This document shows positions 5,384 through 10,376 of a stretch of DNA of 10,376 nucleotides, piece by piece. The stretch covers positions 1 through 10,376 of the forward strand of contig PEWM01000270.1 of the NCBI GenBank assembly GCA_002779455.1. Reading direction: 5' to 3'. The first letter of the stretch is position 1. Every line of letters begins with the position of its first letter. A model generated the notes under the pieces. That model was not told where the DNA came from, did no database searches, and saw only the letters and a program-made list of their open reading frames with translations. The DNA comes from Deltaproteobacteria bacterium CG07_land_8_20_14_0_80_60_11. GTDB taxonomy: Bacteria > Desulfobacterota > Desulfobaccia > Desulfobaccales > 0-14-0-80-60-11. Made by a program: the position numbers and the translations under genes.

Positions 5384-6179
5384 TCCGGATTTTGTAAATA
5401 GACCAAACAATTTTTGGGCTATTGTAAAATATGCATCAGAATTATTAGGCTATTCTAATAGATTGCCAAAAAACAAGGGCATGAAAACATATAAAAGGGA
5501 AGAATTTAAAATCCTCGAAGAAAAAGTTAATATAAGTAATGACTTAGTATCTGATGTCTTAATTTATTTAAATTATAGAAATTATATTATTGAAAAGAAT
5601 ATAGCACCATTATTAATGAATAGGGACCAAGCAAAGCAGCTTTTTGAGCATTTACGTTCAATACATAATCCTAAATGCATGTTACGTTTAAATAAACAAA
5701 GGGCTGATAAAAGACATTTCAACTATCTTTCATGTATTGTAAATATATTAGTAGAAGCATATTTAAAAGGCAAAACCTTTTGTGATAACCCAAGGGGATT
5801 ATCTCTTATAACTGATAAAGATAATAAACCGGCCATTACTCTATCGCGCTGGATGGACGGCGCTTATCCCACCATTCATAATCCAATTGCCATTTGGGAA
5901 ATCAAAGAATATTATGGCACAACTACTTTTGGAAGCCGGGTTGCAGATGGCGTCTACGAGACTCAACTTGACGGATACGAATTATTAGAAGCAGAGAAAA
6001 TTTTAGGAAAAAAGATAGAACACTACCTTTTTGTAGATGATAACTTTACGTGGTGGATAAAAGGAAAATCATATTTGTGCAGATTAATAGATATGATGCA
6101 TATTGGGCTGGTAGATGAAGTAATATTTGGGCGAGAAGTTGCAACGAGATGGCCTGAAATTGTTAAGAAGTGGCCATAA
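5373..6179 (+). CDS. Putative type II restriction endonuclease, family not recognised
   Basis: A 268-aa protein that I cannot place by sequence. Position is the strongest evidence: it overlaps the controller gene by 11 bp and converges on a DNA methyltransferase 6 bp away, the place of the endonuclease in C-controlled systems. Within it, IAIWEIKEYYG (172-182) has the strand-ExK pattern of a PD-(D/E)xK nuclease (Glu176, Lys178). A candidate metal-binding Asp162 lies in SRWMDGAYP, 14 residues before the Glu. The N-terminal 130 residues look helical and charged. There is no signal peptide or membrane segment. The start ATG at 5373 has only a weak purine stretch (AGAAG) before it, so translation is probably coupled to the controller gene. 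Codon use is AT-rich, as in its neighbours. The recognition site is unknown. A different nuclease fold is possible. Confidence 0.75.
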   Translation: MIPNPDFVNRPNNFWAIVKYASELLGYSNRLPKNKGMKTYKREEFKILEEKVNISNDLVSDVLIYLNYRNYIIEKNIAPLLMNRDQAKQLFEHLRSIHNPKCMLRLNKQRADKRHFNYLSCIVNILVEAYLKGKTFCDNPRGLSLITDKDNKPAITLSRWMDGAYPTIHNPIAIWEIKEYYGTTTFGSRVADGVYETQLDGYELLEAEKILGKKIEHYLFVDDNFTWWIKGKSYLCRLIDMMHIGLVDEVIFGREVATRWPEIVKKWP

Positions 6180-6185
6180 TTACAA

Positions 6186-7085
6186 TTACCAGGTTAATAA
6201 AAGCCTCTCAGAAACATCCTCTCCAACCATTGTTTTCCCATTAACTTGGAACCTCTTTAACATTGAACTTCCACAATCTAAATATATTTCCCTTTCGAAA
6301 ATACCAGTAGGAATGTTCAGATTTACAACTCGTTTGCCTGATTTTTTCTTCCCATCAATCGACAAGGCCACCTTTGCACCTATTTCTTTGCATCGCTTGA
6401 TTTCTTCAATTAGTTTTTTAAATTCAAAATATTGAGATCCATACAGGATTGATTGAGACTCAATATAAGGAGGGTCGCAATATATAAGATCGCCATCTCT
6501 TGCTAATGCCATTGTTTTAATAAATGGTTGATTTACAAATGTTGTTCCTTTTACTCTTTCTCTCCAATCAATCACTCTATCTGCAAAGGTTTTTGGTGGT
6601 ATTGGCTTATGGGGTCCTATTGGAGTACTCATTTTCCCTTCTTTTGTAAATCGTACTACTCCACCATAACATGTCCTACTAAGAATCAGTAAATCTAATC
6701 CATTGGGTAAAGAATTGTACTTCTTGAGAATTTCTGTGTATATTTTTTCCCTATCGAAGGAATATTTATTTATTACATTTGCATAGTAATCTATAAGTCT
6801 TTGAGGGTCATCTTGTAGAAGTTTCCATATTTCAATAAGAGGTTTTAATGTATCCCCTGCGATGGCAATTTTAGGTGACAATGTTGCAAGAATGGCCCCT
6901 GTTCCAACAAATGGTTCTATATATTTATTATATTTAAGATCAAAATAAGAGACAATTATATAAGCATATTTATATTTACTTCCAATCCATTTTAAAAGTT
7001 GTCCCTTAGGTCTGCTATCAAAAAAAGACGCTTGCTTCATTTCGGCCCGCATGGTTTTAAATATATCATCAATCCTGAGTTCCAT
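6186..7085 (-). CDS. DNA adenine-N6 methyltransferase, D12/Dam class (modification subunit)
   Basis: A 299-aa alpha-class adenine methyltransferase, expected to protect host DNA at the site cut by the neighbouring endonuclease. Motifs in order are the SAM-binding LLKWIGSK (30-37, motif X), EPFVGTGA (57-64, motif I) and the catalytic DPPY (204-207, motif IV). The stretch between about 80 and 200, including RFTKEGKMSTPIG, would hold target recognition, as in Dam, DpnM and M.EcoRV relatives. The frame is open to a TTG at 7109, but AGGAGAA at 7098-7092 sits 6 bases before the ATG at 7085, which I take as the start. It converges with the endonuclease gene, leaving 6 bp and no visible terminator. 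I see no C-box upstream; TTTAAC and TATTTA (7157-7129, 17-bp spacing) are a weak candidate promoter. The palindrome CGTATACG (7135-7142) lies there. Codon use is AT-rich. Confidence 0.92.
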   Translation of the reverse strand: MELRIDDIFKTMRAEMKQASFFDSRPKGQLLKWIGSKYKYAYIIVSYFDLKYNKYIEPFVGTGAILATLSPKIAIAGDTLKPLIEIWKLLQDDPQRLIDYYANVINKYSFDREKIYTEILKKYNSLPNGLDLLILSRTCYGGVVRFTKEGKMSTPIGPHKPIPPKTFADRVIDWRERVKGTTFVNQPFIKTMALARDGDLIYCDPPYIESQSILYGSQYFEFKKLIEEIKRCKEIGAKVALSIDGKKKSGKRVVNLNIPTGIFEREIYLDCGSSMLKRFQVNGKTMVGEDVSERLLLTW

Positions 7086-7212
7086 CAACAATTCTCCTGG
7101 ATATTGCAAAAGTGGAGCGATAACCAGCTAAATACGTATACGGACATTTAGGTTAAAACTTTAGGTATTTTATTATTAGGGGAGGGATAAATTAAAATCT
7201 TGCAAGGGGGAA

Positions 7213-9450
7213 TCACCGCCTCTGGACGTAAACCTCCCGGGGCTTGATGCCGTCGGAGGGGCCGATGAGGCCCTCTTTTTCCATGGTCTCGATGATGCGG
7301 GCCGCCCGGTTGTAGCCCACCCGGAGCCGCCGCTGCAGCATGGAGATGGAGGCGTTCCGGGTCTCGGCCACCAGCTCCACGGCGTCGGCGTACTTCTCGT
7401 CCCTCTCGCCGTTTTCGGCGACCCCCTCCTCCTGCTCCCGCATCTCGGTAATCCCGGGCTCATACGCCGGCGCCGCCTGGGCCTTCAGGAACTCCGTCAC
7501 CCGGGTGACTTCCTCTTCCGTGACAAAAGGCCCGTGGATGCGCTTCAGGCGGGAGGTGCCCGGCGGTATGAACAGGAGGTCCCCCATGCCCAGGAGGCGC
7601 TCGGCCCCCATGGCGTCCAGGATGACCCGGGAGTCCGTCCGGGCCGAAACCTGGTAGGAGATGCGGGTGGGAAAGTTGGCCTTGATGAGGCCGGTGATGA
7701 CGTCCACCGAGGGCCGCTGGGTCGCCACAATCAGGTGGATCCCCGAGGCCCGGGCCTTCTGGGCCAGGCGGATCAGGTACTCTTCCGTGTCCCGGGAGGA
7801 CACCAGCATCAGGTCCGCCAGTTCGTCGATGACGATGACCAGGTACGGCAGGCCCCGGGGCAGGATGCCCTCTTCGATCCGGGGGTCCGTCTTCTTGGCT
7901 TTGGCCTTCTGGTTGTAGCCTTCGATGTTGCGCACGCTCAAATCGCTCAGGAAGGCGTAACGGCGCTCCATCTCCCCCACGGCCCAGTGGAGGGCGGTGG
8001 TGGCTTCCTTGGGGTTGAACACTACCGGGTGGAGGAGGTGGGGAATGTCCTCGTACATGGACAGCTCGATGCGCTTGGGGTCCACCATCAGGAAGCGCAC
8101 CTCTTCCGGGGTGGCCTTAAAGAGGATGCTCAGAATCATGGCGTTGAGGCCCACACTCTTGCCGCTGCCGGTGGCCCCGGCGATGAGGAGGTGGGGCATC
8201 TTGGCCAGGTCGGTGACCACCGAGGTGCCCATGATGTCTTTGCCCAGGGCCAGCGTCAGGCGGGAGGCGGACTTCTGGTAAGCCCCGTCCGCCAGGATCT
8301 CCCGGAGGCCCACCACCTGGCGCTTGGGGTTGGGCACCTCGATGCCCAGCACCCCCTTGCCCGGCACCGGCGCCACGATGCGGATGGACAGGGCCTTCAG
8401 GGCCAGGGCCAGGTCGTCGGCCAACCCGGTGATCTTGCTGATCTTAACTCCCAGGGCCGGCTCGTATTCGAAGCGGCTCACCACCGGACCGGTCATGATG
8501 GCGGTCACCCGGCCCTCCACCCCGAAATGGCGCAGGGTGTTCTCCAGCTTCTCGGCCTGGGCCAGCATGATGTTCTCCTGCACCTGGTGGTTCCAGGGGG
8601 GCGACGGGTCCAGGAGGTCCAGGCTCGGCAGGGTATAGGCCCCCGGGGTGGGCCCGGCTTGGCGGGATTTGGGGCCGGCGGCCGCCGGCGCCGGGGTCGA
8701 AACTGACGGCGTCAGGACCGGGACTTCCGCCTCGCCCCCGGTCGGGGTGAGAATCTGGCGCCCGACGGTTGGCCGCCGGCGGTGGTACGGGGGCGCCTCC
8801 GGCAACTCTTCTTCCCGCCGCCGCCCCAGGCGCAAGGCGGACCTAAGCGCCTGGCCCAGGAGGGCCATGAGCCCCACGTAGGACAGGCGGGTGGCCCCCA
8901 TGACACTGATAAGCAGGACCAGAATCAGGGCCAGAGCAGCCCCGACCTGATTGAGGCTGGGGAGCAAGATGGCCGACAGGAGACTCCCTAAATAGCCTCC
9001 GCCATGCAGCCTGCCCCCGCCCCACCCGAGGGACAACAGCCCCGCCGACGCCAGCAAGACCCCCAGGCCCGAGAGGGTTTGGAGCCAGCCCAGGTCCTCC
9101 AGGCCTTCGTGGTGGGATTGCCAGGCCAGGCCCAGGAGCATCAGGGGCGCCCAGTAGGAGGCCAGCCCCAGCCCCCGGATGAGGTAGTTTGCCACCAGGG
9201 CCCCGGCCTTGCCGGCGGCGTTGTGGACCGCCGCGGCCTGCCACAGGGCCAGCAACCCCTGGGGGTCGGCCAAAGAATGGCTCCCCAGGGCCAGCAGGAA
9301 AAACCCGGCCAGCCCCAACAGCAGCAGGGCCGCCATCTCCTGGCCCAACCGCCGCGGCCAGGAGACCTCGGGCGCCGGCGCGGCCTTGGGCTTCCGGTTG
9401 GCGGTCTTTTTTTTCGGCGTCTCGCTTTTCGTGGCCATGGTGATCAGCAT
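7213..9450 (-). CDS. ftsK: FtsK/SpoIIIE family DNA translocase
   Basis: Septum-anchored ATPase that pumps chromosomal DNA during division and helps resolve chromosome dimers. From the start chosen (745 aa) it has a short basic N-terminus and about four membrane segments (near 38-58, 83-110, 124-143 and 168-185). A proline-rich linker of about 90 residues follows. Next come the alpha domain (about 290-410) and the RecA-like motor with Walker A GATGSGKS (425-432) and Walker B YLVIVIDELADL (536-547). The C-terminal winged-helix gamma domain (about 684-745) carries SISMLQRRLRVGYNRAARIIE. The linker is short compared with E. coli FtsK, as in many bacteria. The frame is open to 9546, but that extension translates a repeat. 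The ATG at 9450 has AGGCAG upstream; the ATG at 9438 (MATKSETPKKK) is the alternative. It is a single gene 127 bp from the island methyltransferase start, with normal host base composition. Confidence 0.96.
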   Translation of the reverse strand: MLITMATKSETPKKKTANRKPKAAPAPEVSWPRRLGQEMAALLLLGLAGFFLLALGSHSLADPQGLLALWQAAAVHNAAGKAGALVANYLIRGLGLASYWAPLMLLGLAWQSHHEGLEDLGWLQTLSGLGVLLASAGLLSLGWGGGRLHGGGYLGSLLSAILLPSLNQVGAALALILVLLISVMGATRLSYVGLMALLGQALRSALRLGRRREEELPEAPPYHRRRPTVGRQILTPTGGEAEVPVLTPSVSTPAPAAAGPKSRQAGPTPGAYTLPSLDLLDPSPPWNHQVQENIMLAQAEKLENTLRHFGVEGRVTAIMTGPVVSRFEYEPALGVKISKITGLADDLALALKALSIRIVAPVPGKGVLGIEVPNPKRQVVGLREILADGAYQKSASRLTLALGKDIMGTSVVTDLAKMPHLLIAGATGSGKSVGLNAMILSILFKATPEEVRFLMVDPKRIELSMYEDIPHLLHPVVFNPKEATTALHWAVGEMERRYAFLSDLSVRNIEGYNQKAKAKKTDPRIEEGILPRGLPYLVIVIDELADLMLVSSRDTEEYLIRLAQKARASGIHLIVATQRPSVDVITGLIKANFPTRISYQVSARTDSRVILDAMGAERLLGMGDLLFIPPGTSRLKRIHGPFVTEEEVTRVTEFLKAQAAPAYEPGITEMREQEEGVAENGERDEKYADAVELVAETRNASISMLQRRLRVGYNRAARIIETMEKEGLIGPSDGIKPREVYVQRR

Positions 9451-9483
9451 GTCTGCCTGGGAAAGGGGACCAGTTTTTTCAAG

Positions 9484-9500
9484 GGTGCGCACTGCGCACC
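9484..9500. repeat. Perfect 17-bp palindrome upstream of ftsK
   Basis: GGTGCGCA-C-TGCGCACC has 8-bp arms around one base. It ends the false upstream extension of the ftsK frame and lies about 35 bp before the ftsK start. It could be an operator for a dimeric regulator or another small REP-like unit. No second copy was seen in the window. Confidence 0.5.
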
Positions 9501-9508
9501 ATTTCACT

Positions 9509-9534
9509 GTGGCGGGCACGGAGGCCCGCCCCAC
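9509..9534. repeat. GC-rich hairpin upstream of ftsK
   Basis: GGCGGGC (9511-9517) pairs with GCCCGCC (9524-9530) across a 6-nt loop, with partly matching GTG and CAC outside. The stem is the same as that of the family A elements at 76-92 and 9755-9771, but the loop is longer. It lies 10 bp to the left of the 32-bp dispersed repeat. Confidence 0.5.
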
Positions 9535-9543
9535 CGAACTTTC

Positions 9544-9575
9544 CATGCTTTATGGGTGGGCCAAAGGCCCATGAA
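9544..9575. repeat. 32-bp dispersed repeat, family C, copy 2
   Basis: Exact same-strand copy of 230-261, about 9.3 kb away, with the same TGGGCC-AAA-GGCCCA hairpin (9557-9571). Identity stops sharply just outside the 32 bp on both sides, although flanking bases remain similar. It lies upstream of ftsK. Confidence 0.7.
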
Positions 9576-9632
9576 GAACTACCTGGGAAAGGGAATCAGG
9601 GACTTTTCCGTAATAGGCCCTATGACAATCCC

Positions 9633-9659
9633 TTCCCCAACCCAGAAAGCGGTTGGGAA
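9633..9659. repeat. Imperfect inverted repeat
   Basis: TTCCCCAACC (9633-9642) pairs with GGTTGGGAA (9651-9659), allowing one bulged C, across an 8-nt loop. No T-run follows on either strand, so terminator function is doubtful. Confidence 0.35.
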
Positions 9660-9754
9660 TCCGTGTTATTTCGGCAGCTTACTCATTAATGCCTGGATTT
9701 GCCATAAATTGCAATAAGTTTCTTGCCCCACCCGCCGATGTCCCAGTCATGTAG

Positions 9755-9771
9755 GGCGGGCACCGCCCGCC
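9755..9771. repeat. GC-rich palindrome, family A, copy 2
   Basis: GGCGGGC-ACC-GCCCGCC with a GTAG flank is the reverse-orientation counterpart of the element at 76-92. It starts 8 bp beyond the deaminase stop codon. It may protect the 3' end of the message, but no T-run follows, so an intrinsic terminator is not supported. Confidence 0.6.
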
Positions 9772-9778
9772 ATTCTTC

Positions 9779-10376
9779 CTACTCCGACTCCACCGCCCCG
9801 ACGAAGTTCGGCCCCTCCGCCGCCGCAGTGGCCGCCAGGCGCCGCTTGGAAGTAATCCCCGTGAGGCTTGGCAGGATGAATTCCAGGGCCCCCGGCGTGA
9901 TGGCTAACTGCTCAAAGACCTCAAAGCCCGCCTCGGCCACCGCGTTTTTCCAGAACTCGTCCCGGGCCGCATCGTTGGAGCCGTAGGCCAGTTCGAAGTA
10001 AACCCGCTTGATCTGGGCCGTGGCCAAAAGCTTGAGGCACACGAAACAGGGCTGCAAGGTGACGTACAGGGTCGCCCCTTTGATGGCCACGCCGTAGCGG
10101 GCCGCCTGGGCGATGGCGTTGGCCTCGGCGTGGGAGGCCCGGCAGTAGTTGTACTTGTCCACGTCGGCGATTCTCAAGGCCCGCCGATGGCAGTAGGGGC
10201 TGCCGTCGGCCATGACCTGATCGGAGCAGTGGGGCGCCCCGGGCATGGAGCCGTTGTAGCCCGTGGCCAGAATCTGCCGGTCCTTCACCAGCACCGCGCC
10301 CGTGGGCCGGGAGTTGCAGGTGCTCCGGGTGCTCACCAGCTTGGCGATGAGCATGAAGTATTCATCCCATGAGGGT
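9779..10376 (-). CDS. dCMP deaminase (ComEB type), N-terminus beyond the window edge
   Basis: Zinc enzyme converting dCMP to dUMP, feeding thymidylate synthesis. The catalytic HAEANAI (His75, Glu77, counted from the ATG at 10354) and PCFVC (Cys103, Cys106) are present. So are additional Cys/His residues (Cys43, Cys55, His56, Cys71) of the kind that bind a second zinc in this family. The ATG at 10354 is not the true start. The frame remains open to the window edge, and its codons read PSWDEYF before that Met. This is the usual dCMP deaminase N-terminus, so the gene is cut by the edge. The C-terminal tail beyond about residue 147 (SLTGITSKRRLAATAAAEG...) is not part of the core fold. It lies upstream of ftsK on the same strand, 328 bp away. 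Confidence 0.93.
   Translation of the reverse strand, partial: PSWDEYFMLIAKLVSTRSTCNSRPTGAVLVKDRQILATGYNGSMPGAPHCSDQVMADGSPYCHRRALRIADVDKYNYCRASHAEANAIAQAARYGVAIKGATLYVTLQPCFVCLKLLATAQIKRVYFELAYGSNDAARDEFWKNAVAEAGFEVFEQLAITPGALEFILPSLTGITSKRRLAATAAAEGPNFVGAVESE

Larger units (their letters stand above)
9451..9778. other. Repeat-rich intergenic region between the dCMP deaminase gene and ftsK
   Basis: I find no convincing gene in these 328 bp; open frames across it are extensions or shadows of ftsK. It holds a run of palindromes (9484-9500, about 9509-9534, 9544-9575, 9633-9659, 9755-9771), described separately. No clear sigma-70 promoter for ftsK stands out. ftsK may be read from a promoter hidden here or by read-through from the deaminase gene. 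Confidence 0.6.

Noticed and set aside
6127..6435. 102-codon plus-strand frame across the end of the endonuclease gene
   Set aside because: It overlaps both the endonuclease and the methyltransferase genes, whose motifs are clear. No ribosome site or family resemblance.
7086..7109. TTG start for the methyltransferase
   Set aside because: The AGGAGAA ribosome site lies inside this extension and is correctly placed for the ATG at 7085.
7086..7212. C-box at the methyltransferase promoter, as in Esp1396I
   Set aside because: No GACT-N3-AGTC-like site was found here; CGTATACG is palindromic but unrelated to the C-box consensus.
7534..8706. 390-codon open frame on the plus strand within ftsK
   Set aside because: It is antisense to the conserved motor domain, low in complexity (rich in G, H, Q) and typical of a GC-rich shadow frame.
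9451..9546. N-terminal extension of ftsK
   Set aside because: It runs through GC-rich hairpins and gives a VGRASVPAT-like peptide unlike any FtsK N-terminus.
1..10376. tRNA, rRNA or CRISPR array
   Set aside because: No regularly spaced repeats and no cloverleaf or rRNA-like sequence was recognised by eye. Repeats present are dispersed palindromes.

Overview
The window looks like a high-GC bacterial chromosome. All the core genes (biotin synthesis, FtsK, dCMP deaminase) lie on the minus strand and are rich in G/C-ending codons. They are interrupted by one clearly AT-rich block of about 2.1 kb. Host assignment is inference only: the biotin gene set, the small GC-rich palindromes in most gaps and the atypical BioB suggest an anaerobic, Desulfobacterota-like (deltaproteobacterial) organism. 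No rRNA or other marker in the window can confirm this.

Layout, left to right. Positions 1-270 are intergenic and hold several palindromic repeats. Positions 271-4998 are a biotin operon read leftwards in the order bioB, bioD, bioF, bioH-like, bioC. Together these supply pimelate-chain priming (BioC), demethylation of pimeloyl-ACP methyl ester (BioH-like), KAPA synthesis (BioF), dethiobiotin synthesis (BioD) and sulfur insertion (BioB). The aminotransferase BioA is not in the window. Upstream of bioB, at 5028-5059, is a convincing BirA (biotin repressor) operator.

Positions about 5060-7200 form the AT-rich island, which reads as a complete type II restriction-modification system. A controller (C) protein with a well-preserved double C-box and a likely near-leaderless promoter overlaps an endonuclease candidate of unrecognised family. 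A D12-class adenine methyltransferase faces it from the other strand. The island sits between the biotin operon and ftsK. The C-box also overlaps a good-looking promoter pointing into the biotin operon, so the mobile system may have become tied to host biotin regulation.

Positions 7213-9450 encode the DNA translocase FtsK. Positions 9451-9778 are a gap with four or five palindromic elements, including an exact 32-bp copy of a sequence next to bioC. Positions 9779-10376 encode a dCMP deaminase whose N-terminus lies beyond the right edge.

The most interesting points are the C-controlled R-M island with its unidentified endonuclease, the possible C-box control of bioB, the changed auxiliary iron-sulfur ligands of BioB, and composite palindromic repeats, one of which supplies the stop codon of bioB.
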